In this document: positions 1-6,733 of the stretch, one piece after another
How the letters are laid out: each line of letters starts with the position of its first letter
Position numbering within the stretch: the first letter of the stretch is position 1
Assembly (NCBI GenBank): GCA_050697155.1
Contig: JBOGZD010000112.1
Coordinates: 1 to 9,336 of the forward strand
Source: JBOGZD01 sp050697155
GTDB taxonomy: Bacteria > Actinomycetota > Thermoleophilia > Solirubrobacterales > 70-9
Direction of reading: 5' to 3'
Length of the DNA stretch: 9,336 bases
Made by a program: the position numbers and the translations under genes
The notes under the pieces: model-generated
Seen by the model: only the letters and a program-made list of their open reading frames with translations
What the model was told of the DNA's origin: nothing
The model's database searches: none

Positions 1-82
1 CATCAAGCTGGCCGACCAACATCCGGAACTTTGCGCCGATCGCCTCCTCGTCGACCACAGCCCAAGATTCTCCGCCCACCAC
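1..82 (-). CDS. N-terminal fragment of a probable ISAzo13-type transposase (runs off the left edge)
   Basis: A minus-strand frame is open from a GTG at 82 to the window edge, giving 27 residues that include VDEEAIGAKFRMLVGQLD. From memory, this resembles the start of ISAzo13-family (DDE) transposases, which often begin with an acidic 'DE..I..KFR.L...LDER.RRLWAA' stretch. GTG at 82 is chosen because a GGGAGG Shine-Dalgarno sequence lies about six bases before it (on the plus strand, around 89-94). A second in-frame GTG lies at 79 and another at 58. The catalytic DDE region is outside the window, so it is unknown whether the element is intact. If the call is right, an insertion sequence ends within the roughly 30 bases before the transporter at 113. 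The match covers only about 18 residues, so confidence is moderate at best. Confidence 0.45.
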   Translation of the reverse strand, partial: MVGGESWAVVDEEAIGAKFRMLVGQLD

Positions 83-112
83 CCTGAACCTCCCAACTAC
101 GCGCGTTTATTT

Positions 113-1123
113 ATGCGCGAGCCCTTACTCATCCTCTCTGCGCTGTGGGGGTCGTCTTATCTGTTCATCAAGTTGGCGCTGGAGGACGAGCTCAGCCCGG
201 CGCTGATCGTAAGCGTGCGCACTGCGCTCGCGGCGCTCGTCCTGCTGCCGCTGGCCGCGCATCGCAAAACGCTAGGCGGCCTCCGCGCCAATGTCGCTCC
301 GATCCTGCTGCTCGCGGTGGTGCAGATGGGCGGTCCGCTGCTGCTGATCGCGGCCGGGGAGCAATCGATCTCCTCCTCGCTAACCGGGATCCTGGTGGCC
401 ACGGCACCAATCTTCACCTTTCTTCTGGCCTTCGCCCAAGAGGGTCAGGAGCGCGCCAGTGGGCTCAGCCTCGGCGGCGTCGCGCTCGGCATCGGCGGGG
501 TGACGCTGCTGCTGGGCCTCGATGCGGGCGGAGGCGCCGCGCTCGGAGGCGGCCTGATGGTCGTCGCCGCCAGCTTCGGGTACGCCGTCGGTGGCTGGGT
601 GGTCAAGCGCCAGGTGCGAGATGTGCAGCCGGTGGCGATGGTCGGCGCGACGGCGGCCGTCGCAGCTTTGCTCACCGCGCCGGCGGCGCTGCTCAGTCTG
701 CCCTCGCATTTTCCAAGCTTTACGGCCAGCGGGTCCTTGATCGTGCTCGGAGTGCTCTGCACCGGCGCGGCCTTCGTCATCTTCTACTCGCTGGTTTCGA
801 GCGACGGCCCCGCCCGCGCGTCCCTTGTCGGCTACATCGCGCCCGGTTTCAGCGTCGTCTACGGCGTCACCCTGCTGGCGGAGAGCTTCGCCTTCACCAC
901 CGCCTGCGGCCTCGTGGCAATCACCGCCGGGTCGTGGCTCGCGGCAGAGGGCCGCTGGCCCCTCGGGGCCTCCCTCGGGCCCGACTGGCGGGGGCGTGCC
1001 CGCGGGCTCACTTCGCGCCCGTCCGAGGCGCGATGTCTGCCCGCCGACTCGGCGCCCGAAAAATCGACGCAGGTGATCGCGTTGCTGCCGCGTCTTCGGC
1101 GGGCAGCGGGTGTTCCGGGCTAA
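113..1123 (+). CDS. EamA/DMT-superfamily membrane transporter
   Basis: This 336-residue inner-membrane protein is of the drug/metabolite transporter type (RhaT/YdcZ/EamA relatives), which usually export amino acids or other metabolites; the substrate cannot be read from the sequence. Seen directly: an EamA-like N-terminus with LWGSSYLFIKLAL (11-23), followed by alternating hydrophobic segments that fit ten helices in two repeats. Residues 235-260 (ARASLVGYIAPGFSVVYGV and on) match the usual late second-repeat pattern. After about residue 281 the protein leaves the membrane and has an odd Arg/Gly/Pro-rich tail of about 55 residues; relatives normally end near 290-300. ATG 113 gives a classic family start, but no Shine-Dalgarno sequence is visible and the frame stays open upstream to the window edge. 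Its TAA overlaps the stop of the convergent penicillin-binding protein gene. The putative transposase start lies just upstream on the other strand. Confidence 0.85.
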   Translation: MREPLLILSALWGSSYLFIKLALEDELSPALIVSVRTALAALVLLPLAAHRKTLGGLRANVAPILLLAVVQMGGPLLLIAAGEQSISSSLTGILVATAPIFTFLLAFAQEGQERASGLSLGGVALGIGGVTLLLGLDAGGGAALGGGLMVVAASFGYAVGGWVVKRQVRDVQPVAMVGATAAVAALLTAPAALLSLPSHFPSFTASGSLIVLGVLCTGAAFVIFYSLVSSDGPARASLVGYIAPGFSVVYGVTLLAESFAFTTACGLVAITAGSWLAAEGRWPLGASLGPDWRGRARGLTSRPSEARCLPADSAPEKSTQVIALLPRLRRAAGVPG

Positions 1124-2991
1124 CCAGCGTCCAGGGCGTGGAAGAAGCGGGCGGCGACCGGCGCCGCGTACTCGCCGCCCGACGGGCGATCCTCGAGCAG
1201 CACCGCGAGCGCAATCTCATCCCTGGCTGCGACGAACCAGGCGTGAGTCGGCGGCGGGTCGCCGCTTCCGTACTCGGCCGTACCGCTCTTGCCGATTGGC
1301 TCACCCGGGACCTCTGCCAACGCGGTACCGGTTCCCGAAGTGACCACCGAGCGCATCAGCTGGCGAAGCGAGTCGGCGATCGACGAGGGCAACGCTTGCC
1401 CCTCCTGCCTCGGGTCAGTCGCGAGAAGGCGCGGCGGCTTCCAGCGGCCGTCGACGACGGTGGCCGCAACGCCGGCCATCGCCAGAGGACTTGCGAGGAT
1501 GCGGCCCTGGCCGATCATTGATGCCGCTCGCTCGACCGTGTCGCGTCCCGGGGGCACGCTTCCGCCGTAGCTGGGCAGGGCCAGATCATGCTCTTGCCCG
1601 ACGCCGAACACCTCGCCCCACCGGCCGAGGTCGCTCGGACGCAGGCGCTCAGTCAGCGAGACGAAGGCGGTGTTGCACGACTCGGCGAAATCCTCGGCGA
1701 ACGCGACCGGACCGGCGGCGCTGCCCTCGAAGTTGCGAAAGACCTTGCCGCCGACGTTGGCGAACTGCGGGCAGACGACGATCTCTTGCGGCGAGAGACC
1801 TGCGTCGAGCAGCGCCGCGGTCGAGATCACCTTGAAGGTCGAGCCGGGTGGATACTGACCTTCGAATGCGCGGTTGAATGCGTCGTCTACCGGCCGGTTG
1901 GCGGCAGCGAGCACGTCACCCGTCGACGTCTCGACGACGACCACGGCCGCCTTGCCCTTGACGCCCGCCAACGCGGTCTCGGCCGCGTCTTGCACCTCGA
2001 GGTCAAGCGTCGTGCGAAGCGGCCTGCCGCGCCGGCCACCCACCTCGTACAACGTCTCGATCGGCACCCCGGCCACATCGCGGACCACGACTCGGCGCGC
2101 CGCCTCGCCGCGCAGACGCTCCTCGAAAGCCGCCTGCAGGCCCCACTGCCCCACCGCCGAGCCGGGCTCGAGCTCCGGACGCTCCTCGAGTTGCTCGGCC
2201 GTGACCGGCGAGACCGCGCCGAGCAGCGCCCGAGCGAACTCCTTCGTCGGGGCCAGGGGCTGCTCGCGAAATCCGAACTCGACTCCCTTCACCCGCTCGA
2301 GCGCTTCACGGATCCGCTCGAACTCTTCCATGCGAACGACGATGGCCGGAACGAAGTTCGTCGGCGGCGCCTGGTCGATCGACGCGAGAAGGGTCTCAGC
2401 GTCGGCCTCGGTGTTGGCGGCGATCGCCGCCACCGCGCCCTCCACGTCGTCGGCCTCCGCGGGGACCACTCCGATCTCGACCACCGGACGCAGACTCATC
2501 AACGCCCGGCCGTTGCGGTCGAGGATCGGGGCCCGCTCGGCCGGATCGACAAGCGTCCCGAGCCGGCTGCCCGCGCTGTTCAGCGCCGGATGGACCACGC
2601 TCGGGCGCCACTCGATGAGCCACCGGTCCTCAACCCGGTGCAGCTCGATCGTCGTGTTCTCGTAGTCGAACCGGCCGAGGGCAGGCACATTCCAGGTCAT
2701 GGAGACCGCGGCTTTGGCCGTGTCCTCTCGCTCGATAACCTCGCCGACTCTGGCGTCAAGGGTGGCGCCATCGAGTCCGTCGACGTTGGCTTCGAGCGCC
2801 TGAGCAACCGAGCCGTCCTGGCCGTCGGTCAGAGCAGCCGCAGCGGTGAAGTCCCGCGCCTCGAACGCGGTTAGGAAATCGTCGAGGGCAGCCTCGGCCC
2901 CGGCGTCGTCGCGGGTCACCAACCACACTGCAAGGGCGGCGACGGCGACGGCCGTCAGCATGCCGAGAATGTGACGAGGCCGCGCGGTCAA
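1120..2991 (-). CDS. Class B penicillin-binding protein (transpeptidase) with NTF2-like N-terminal domain
   Basis: This 623-residue membrane-anchored D,D-transpeptidase would cross-link peptidoglycan peptides outside the membrane. Domains in order: a single helix at about 11-26; an NTF2-like/MecA_N-type domain at about 32-130; a PBP dimerisation-like domain from about 150, marked by APILDRNGRAL (154-164); and a transpeptidase domain at about 330-620. All three active-site motifs are present: STFK with nucleophile S384 and K387, SCN at 438-440, and KSG at 568-570 followed by TAE. The layout is that of PBP2a/PBPA-like class B enzymes in Gram-positive bacteria, and no glycosyltransferase domain is present. 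The longest start is TTG at 2991; ATG at 2961 (residue 11) would keep only the membrane helix onward. Neither has a strong ribosome binding site. No FtsW/RodA partner is adjacent. The gene follows a TetR gene on the same strand after 70 bp, so co-transcription is possible. All motifs are intact, so I read it as functional. Confidence 0.93.
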   Translation of the reverse strand: MTARPRHILGMLTAVAVAALAVWLVTRDDAGAEAALDDFLTAFEARDFTAAAALTDGQDGSVAQALEANVDGLDGATLDARVGEVIEREDTAKAAVSMTWNVPALGRFDYENTTIELHRVEDRWLIEWRPSVVHPALNSAGSRLGTLVDPAERAPILDRNGRALMSLRPVVEIGVVPAEADDVEGAVAAIAANTEADAETLLASIDQAPPTNFVPAIVVRMEEFERIREALERVKGVEFGFREQPLAPTKEFARALLGAVSPVTAEQLEERPELEPGSAVGQWGLQAAFEERLRGEAARRVVVRDVAGVPIETLYEVGGRRGRPLRTTLDLEVQDAAETALAGVKGKAAVVVVETSTGDVLAAANRPVDDAFNRAFEGQYPPGSTFKVISTAALLDAGLSPQEIVVCPQFANVGGKVFRNFEGSAAGPVAFAEDFAESCNTAFVSLTERLRPSDLGRWGEVFGVGQEHDLALPSYGGSVPPGRDTVERAASMIGQGRILASPLAMAGVAATVVDGRWKPPRLLATDPRQEGQALPSSIADSLRQLMRSVVTSGTGTALAEVPGEPIGKSGTAEYGSGDPPPTHAWFVAARDEIALAVLLEDRPSGGEYAAPVAARFFHALDAG

Positions 2992-3061
2992 AGCTTGTCC
3001 GCGACTGTGCGGTGGCTCGAGCGAACGGTCGGCACACGTAGGGGGAGCCGAGGGTCCACCA

Positions 3062-3688
3062 CTACCGGCCGCGCCAGTGTGTGACGGCGGGCCCGGCGGC
3101 GGCGAGCGCGGCCATCACCTGGTCGCTCGTGGGCACACGCCGGGGCTCGAGCAGCCACTGCAGGATGAATCCGTCGCAAGCCGCGGTGATGAGCGACGCA
3201 AGCGTCTCGGCGTGCTCGCGGGACATGTCGACGCCGTCGATCTCGACGGCGCGCTGCACCATGTCCGCGCCGGCCCGGCGGACGTCGTCGTAGGCACTTG
3301 CCATCCGGTCGCGCAGACCGTCGGAGCGAACGGCGGGGGGAAACGCCTCTACGAACGCGACCAGGAAGGGGCGCAACTCCTCGAATCGGTCGATCGTTGC
3401 TTGCAGCAGGCGCTGCAGGCGCTCCACGCTGTCCGCCGCGTCTTCTGCGAAGGCGCTTCGTTCGACGTCGGCCATCCACTCCTCGAAGCCGGCGGCGATC
3501 GCCTCGCTCATCAGCCCGTCCTTGCTGCCGAAGTGGTAGCCGATCGAGTTGAGGTTCGTGCCCGACTCGGCCACCAGGTCGCGCGCGGTGGTTCGGGCGT
3601 AGCCCGTGTCGCGCAGGCAGGCCTGCGCGGCCAAGAGCAGCTTCTCGCGGTTGCCAGGCTTGCGTTGGTCCTTGTGCGTGGTGATCAT
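3062..3688 (-). CDS. TetR-family transcriptional repressor, divergent from a drug exporter
   Basis: This 208-residue one-component regulator has an N-terminal TetR DNA-binding domain at about 13-60. The helix-turn-helix lies around 33-52 (TTARDLVAESGTNLNSIGYHF), followed by the usual GSKDGL motif at the start of helix 4. The rest is a helical ligand-binding region with no recognisable ligand signature. It is divergent from the QacA/LfrA-like exporter at 3810, and the 121-bp gap carries two TATAC-based operator-like sites. This is the same arrangement as LfrR/LfrA and QacR/QacA, so the likely role is derepression of the pump by a toxic ligand. The ATG at 3688 has no Shine-Dalgarno sequence and lies only about seven bases from the first site, so the message may be leaderless and self-repressed. 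The same transcript could continue into the penicillin-binding protein gene 70 bp downstream. Confidence 0.9.
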   Translation of the reverse strand: MITTHKDQRKPGNREKLLLAAQACLRDTGYARTTARDLVAESGTNLNSIGYHFGSKDGLMSEAIAAGFEEWMADVERSAFAEDAADSVERLQRLLQATIDRFEELRPFLVAFVEAFPPAVRSDGLRDRMASAYDDVRRAGADMVQRAVEIDGVDMSREHAETLASLITAACDGFILQWLLEPRRVPTSDQVMAALAAAGPAVTHWRGR

Positions 3689-3694
3689 GATTTG

Positions 3695-3728
3695 GTATAC
3701 AAGCGTATATGACGGACGTATACTTGCG
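3695..3728. promoter_or_regulatory. Paired TetR-type operator candidates between the repressor and the exporter
   Basis: GTATACAAGCG at 3695-3705 and GTATACTTGCG at 3718-3728 are near-identical direct repeats (9 of 11 bases) offset by 23 bp, about two helical turns. The first is part of an exact inverted repeat, TATAC-AAGC-GTATA (3696-3709). The second continues as TATAC-TTGC-GTTTT, a degenerate version (3719-3732). TATACT at 3719-3724 could also serve as the -10 element for the exporter, although no good -35 is visible. The position, symmetry and AT-richness in a GC-rich region fit binding sites for the TetR protein encoded at 3688; binding itself is inferred. Confidence 0.6.
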
Positions 3729-3809
3729 TTTTGCCGACGCTCTCACGCACCGGAGTACGCGACTCAGGCGCCGGCGACCTGAGCCGCTCAGCGGGCGTCA
3801 CCGAGCACC

Positions 3810-5384
3810 ATGAGCGCAAACCTCGCGCGCGGGGCCGGACGGCGGGAGTGGATGGGCCTCGCCGTGCTCAGCCTCGCCTGCCTGCTCTTGGCGATGGACC
3901 TGAGCGTGCTCTACCTGGCGGTTCCGCAGCTGAGCGCCGACCTCGAACCCAGCAGTGCCCAACTCCTGTGGATCGTCGACATCTACGGCTTCCTGCTCGC
4001 TGGGTTCCTGATCACGATGGGCTCGCTGGGGGACCGAATCGGTCGCCGCCGGCTGCTGCTCATCGGAGCGGGCGCATTCGGCGCCGCCTCCGTGATCGCA
4101 GCGTTCTCGACCAGCGCCGAGATGCTGATTGCGGCTCGAGCACTCCTAGGGGTCGCCGGGGCAACGCTCATGCCCTCGACTCTGTCGTTGATTCGCAACA
4201 TGTTCCACGATCCGGGCGAGCGCACGAAAGCGATCTCGGTGTGGGCGATGAGCCTCTCACTCGGCGGCGCCATCGGCCCATTGATTGGCGGGGCGCTGAT
4301 CGAGCTGTTCTGGTGGGGCTCGGTGTTCCTGATCGCCGTGCCGGTGGTCGCGCTGCTGCTCATCGCAGGCCCGCGCCTTCTTCCCGAGTTCCGCAATCCG
4401 AACGCTGGCCCGCTCGACCTGGTCAGCGCCGCCCTGTCCCTCGTTGCGGTCCTGGCAGTGACGTATGGCCTCAAACTGGCCGCGGAGAATGGCGTGGAGC
4501 CAGCCGCGGCGCTCACCGTACTCGCAGGGATCGTGCTGAGCTGGGTGTTCGTGCGTCGCCAGCGCAAGCTGAGCGATCCGCTGATCGACCTTGCCCTCTT
4601 TCGAGAACCCGCCTTCAGCGTCTCGGTGGCCACCAACACGTTCGGCCTCTTCGCCTTCATCGGCTTCGGGCTGTTCACCGCGCAGTTCATGCAGCTCGTG
4701 CTCGGCCTGTCGCCGATCAAGGCGGGGTTGATGGAGCTGCTCGCCTTCAGCGGTCTGATCGCGGGCGCTGTGCTCGCTCCGCTGTTCGTTCGACGTGTCC
4801 GGCCCGCATACGTGATGGGGATCGGTCTGACGGTCTCCGCGATCGGGTTTGCCATCCTGACTCAGGTCGAAGCCAGCACCGGATTGGCCTTCGTCGTGTT
4901 TGGGGCTTTCGTCTTCTCGGCCGGTTACGGGCCGGTCTTCACACTCGCCAATGACCTGATCGTCGGAACCGCCCCTCCCGAGCGAGCCGGGGCTGCGTCG
5001 AGTATCTCGGAATCCGGCACAGAGCTCGGCGGCGCGCTCGGCGTTGCCATCCTCGGCAGCGTCGGCACCGCCATCTACCGAAGCCAGATGGATGGGGATG
5101 TGCCGGCCGGTACGCCGACAGACGCAGCAGACGCCGCTCGCGACACCCTCGGCGGTGCTGTGGGCGCCCGCGATCTCTTGCCCGAAGGCTTTCTAGATGC
5201 GGCCAACCACGCGTTCACTCAGGGCTTTCAGGTGGCCGCTGCCATAAGTGCGGTTGCGATGCTCGCGCTCGCCATCCTGGTGATGGCCTATCTGCGCGAG
5301 GAACGGGCCGAGCCAGAACCGGAACCCGCCACTGAGCCGGATCGTGGCTCGCCCTCGGCGGCCGCCGCCGCAGTGGAGGGTTAG
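3810..5384 (+). CDS. MFS drug exporter, DHA2 (14-helix) family, QacA/LfrA/SmvA-like
   Basis: This 524-residue proton-coupled inner-membrane exporter probably extrudes lipophilic cations or other drugs. QacA-type features are visible. Helix 1 carries AMDLSVLYLAVPQL with acidic D30 (equivalent to QacA D34), followed by DLEPSSAQLLWIVDIYGFLLAG (44-65) with D57. Motif A, GSLGDRIGRRR, is at 71-81, and the antiporter motif C region GGAIGPLIGG is at 152-161. The length and count of hydrophobic segments fit 14 helices, and the C-terminus is a short acidic/Pro/Ala tail. ATG 3810 is chosen because it gives the standard N-terminus; the upstream Shine-Dalgarno is weak and the leader from the candidate -10 at 3719 would be about 80 bases. 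The divergent TetR gene and the two operator-like sites suggest drug-inducible expression. The exact substrate range cannot be read from sequence. Confidence 0.93.
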   Translation: MSANLARGAGRREWMGLAVLSLACLLLAMDLSVLYLAVPQLSADLEPSSAQLLWIVDIYGFLLAGFLITMGSLGDRIGRRRLLLIGAGAFGAASVIAAFSTSAEMLIAARALLGVAGATLMPSTLSLIRNMFHDPGERTKAISVWAMSLSLGGAIGPLIGGALIELFWWGSVFLIAVPVVALLLIAGPRLLPEFRNPNAGPLDLVSAALSLVAVLAVTYGLKLAAENGVEPAAALTVLAGIVLSWVFVRRQRKLSDPLIDLALFREPAFSVSVATNTFGLFAFIGFGLFTAQFMQLVLGLSPIKAGLMELLAFSGLIAGAVLAPLFVRRVRPAYVMGIGLTVSAIGFAILTQVEASTGLAFVVFGAFVFSAGYGPVFTLANDLIVGTAPPERAGAASSISESGTELGGALGVAILGSVGTAIYRSQMDGDVPAGTPTDAADAARDTLGGAVGARDLLPEGFLDAANHAFTQGFQVAAAISAVAMLALAILVMAYLREERAEPEPEPATEPDRGSPSAAAAAVEG

Positions 5385-5433
5385 CGGGCCCCAAGTATCG
5401 GGATTCGGTCGTCCACACCGAGGATGAGGACAC

Positions 5434-5829
5434 CTAGGTCATGCCGAGCTGTCGCAGGCGCTTCGCCGTGTCCTCCAGCCCCCACGCCTCGGCTATGCGC
5501 CCGTCGCGCACCGTGAAGAAGTAGACCTCGTCTACGTCGTGCATACGGCGGCCGGTGGGCTCGCGGCCGCGCCACGGACCGAGATTCGTCCCTGAGCAGC
5601 GGAGGCGGGCGACGACCCGATCCCCCTCGGCGACGAGCTCGACGATCTTCATGTGGACGTCGGGGAACCCGACCCGGAACGGCTCGATCCAGCGCCGGGC
5701 AGGGCCAGCAAGCTCAGGCACGTAGATCTCGTCGATCGTCTCCAGCTGTCCAGCGTTCAGAACCTCGTCAATAAGGCGTTCGACGACAATCTTGCGCGCG
5801 GCAGCCACGCCGTCAGGCTCGCGGCGCAT
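5434..5829 (-). CDS. SnoaL-like / NTF2-fold ester cyclase family protein
   Basis: This 131-residue soluble protein resembles SnoaL-like polyketide cyclase/ester cyclase proteins of the NTF2 fold. Visible hallmarks are an N-terminal helix with RLIDEVLNAGQLETIDEIY (18-36), the FPDVHMKIVELVAEGDRVV segment, RMHDVDEVYFFTVRDGRIAEAW near the C-terminal strands, and a closing 'D..KRLRQLGM' like the 'D.LG.L.QLG' end of the family. Most family members are uncharacterised, so no reaction is assigned. ATG 5829 overlaps the end of the YnfA-like gene by 17 bases; a GTG at 5808 (residue 8) would start just after that stop, and neither has a good Shine-Dalgarno sequence. It is the last gene of the four-gene minus-strand run and faces the exporter gene tail to tail across 49 bp. 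Its link to the metal-like genes upstream is by position only and may be incidental. Confidence 0.82.
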   Translation of the reverse strand: MRREPDGVAAARKIVVERLIDEVLNAGQLETIDEIYVPELAGPARRWIEPFRVGFPDVHMKIVELVAEGDRVVARLRCSGTNLGPWRGREPTGRRMHDVDEVYFFTVRDGRIAEAWGLEDTAKRLRQLGMT

Positions 5830-6190
5830 ACATGATCACGCCGACCCCGACGAGGCAGATCGCCGCGCCGAGGATGTCGAAGCGGTCGGGCCGGAAGTCG
5901 TCGAAGACGACGCCCCACAGAAGCGAGCCGGCGACAAACACGCCGCCATAGGCAGCCAGAACACGCCCGAAGTTGTTGTCCGGCTGAAGGGTCGCCACGA
6001 ACCCATACGCGATGAGGGTCGCGGCGCCCGCAAGGCCAAGCCAGGCGCTCGCGTTCTCACGCGCGTACTGCCAGATGAGGTAAGCGCCGCCGATCTCGGC
6101 GATCGCCGCGAGCACGAAGAGTGCGATGGACTTTCCGGTCACCGGACTGAACGCTAGTCGCGGCCGGACTCGGTCGGTCGCCTCAACCAT
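5813..6190 (-). CDS. YnfA-family (UPF0060) small membrane protein
   Basis: This 125-residue inner-membrane protein has four hydrophobic segments (about 20-40, 48-68, 77-96 and 104-121). It matches the YnfA/UPF0060 family: AEIGGAYLIWQY (31-42) with the conserved helix-1 glutamate E32, NASAWLGL (46-53), GRVLAAYGGVFV (75-86), and LWGVVFDDFRPDRFDILGA through the last loop and helix. E. coli YnfA is about 108 residues and is viewed as an SMR-like multidrug transporter; relatives also occur beside arsenic/metal genes (for example Rv2639c in M. tuberculosis, recalled from memory). ATG 6190 overlaps the upstream gene by 8 bases (ATGGTTGA), which suggests translational coupling. GTG 6142 (residue 17) would give 109 residues, the normal family length, so the true start is uncertain. 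The upstream neighbour is the Cys-Cys membrane protein, which supports a toxic-ion or drug efflux theme. Confidence 0.9.
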   Translation of the reverse strand: MVEATDRVRPRLAFSPVTGKSIALFVLAAIAEIGGAYLIWQYARENASAWLGLAGAATLIAYGFVATLQPDNNFGRVLAAYGGVFVAGSLLWGVVFDDFRPDRFDILGAAICLVGVGVIMYAPRA

Positions 6191-6395
6191 CTCCGCTGCC
6201 GCTTAGTCGTAGCGCGAGCAAAAGACAGACCGCGAGCAGCGCGACGGCGCCCGCAACGACTCCCAGCAACGAGCCGATCGCAACCGAGCCCGCGACTCCC
6301 GCGATCGCGGGAGCCGCCAGGCAACAGGCCACCATCAATGCGGCCAGCGCCGGCGCGGCGAGGCGACCGCGCCCGCTCGTCGCCTGCTTAGACAC
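6183..6395 (-). CDS. Two-helix membrane protein with vicinal cysteines, MerF/MerT-like
   Basis: This 70-residue protein is almost entirely two hydrophobic helices (about 13-34 and 42-63). Helix 1 holds a Cys-Cys pair at 24-25 in VACCLAAPAIAG, with a proline four positions after the pair; helix 2 has a lone C57. The Cys-Cys then Pro arrangement in the first helix resembles the mercuric-ion transporters MerF and MerT (which have CCFTP and CCLGP respectively), and the size is close to MerF at about 81 residues. The second cysteine pair of classical MerF is absent, so the assignment is by analogy. The start is GTG 6395: AGAGG lies about seven bases upstream, and the codon overlaps the preceding gene in GTGTCTAA. 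The last eight bases overlap the next start. The likely role is passage of a thiophilic metal across the membrane; a structural or scaffold role is equally open. Confidence 0.7.
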   Translation of the reverse strand: MSKQATSGRGRLAAPALAALMVACCLAAPAIAGVAGSVAIGSLLGVVAGAVALLAVCLLLALRLSGSGDG

Positions 6396-6708
6396 CGGCT
6401 ACCTCTCGCTCCCCTTCGAGCCCGAAGAGCTCGTCGATGATCGGCCGAGCCCCCTCGGGTCCTTCGACCGTCAGTCGCAGCGCATCACCCTCGGGCTGGA
6501 GATCGAACTCCAGGAACGCGCAGCACTTCGACTCGGCGGCGATCAGGTCGTGAAGGGCGTCCTGCGCCTCCGGGCGGAACCTCATCGAGGCACCCCGCTC
6601 GCTCGCCGTGACGTCGAGCATGTTGTCGACGACCACGGCGTTTGACGACGCCACGCGCTGGGCCTGCTCGGCAGCACTCAGCGTGCACGCGATTGTCTTT
6701 TCAGTCAT
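6388..6708 (-). CDS. Small soluble protein with a conserved-looking Cys-Cys motif, first gene of the MerR-linked operon
   Basis: This 106-residue protein has no signal peptide or membrane segment. Residues 59-69 read ESKCCAFLEFD, a vicinal cysteine pair (C62-C63) inside an 'E..CC.FL.F' pattern, followed by LRLTVEGPEGARPIIDELF (77-95). An N-terminal IACTLSAAEQAQR adds C8. I recall unnamed bacterial proteins with the same 'I.CTL ... E..CCPFL.F.L ... GP.GA' layout, often near mercury or other metal genes, but I cannot name a family. A vicinal thiol pair could bind a thiophilic metal in the cytoplasm. ATG 6708 has a strong AAAGGAAG Shine-Dalgarno sequence just upstream (6712-6719) and follows the divergent control region shared with the MerR gene. 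It overlaps the next gene by eight bases and so heads a translationally linked run of four. Confidence 0.78.
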   Translation of the reverse strand: MTEKTIACTLSAAEQAQRVASSNAVVVDNMLDVTASERGASMRFRPEAQDALHDLIAAESKCCAFLEFDLQPEGDALRLTVEGPEGARPIIDELFGLEGEREVAGV

Positions 6709-6733
6709 TTCTTCCTTTCGGTCGGACGGCGTA

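Noticed and set aside
1057..1095. Possible terminator of the PBP transcript (5-bp GACGC/GCGTC stem and a T5 run on the minus strand)
   Set aside because: The stem is short, the loop is 19 bases, and the site lies inside the convergent transporter coding sequence; not convincing.
145..1521. Long plus-strand open frame (about 458 codons) overlapping the transporter and the PBP gene
   Set aside because: It is an Arg/Gly-rich shifted-frame reading through two real genes, with no recognisable domain.
1588..2874. Long plus-strand open frame (about 428 codons)
   Set aside because: It is antisense to the penicillin-binding protein, whose three catalytic motifs are intact. The translated peptide is rich in Arg/His/Asp with no domain, as expected for the opposite strand of GC-rich coding DNA.
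3983..4855. Minus-strand open frame inside the exporter gene
   Set aside because: Ser/Arg/Pro-rich antisense translation of a clear 14-helix transporter; no family signature.
5385..5433. Gap between the convergent exporter and SnoaL-like genes, checked for a bidirectional terminator
   Set aside because: No stable stem followed by a T run could be seen.
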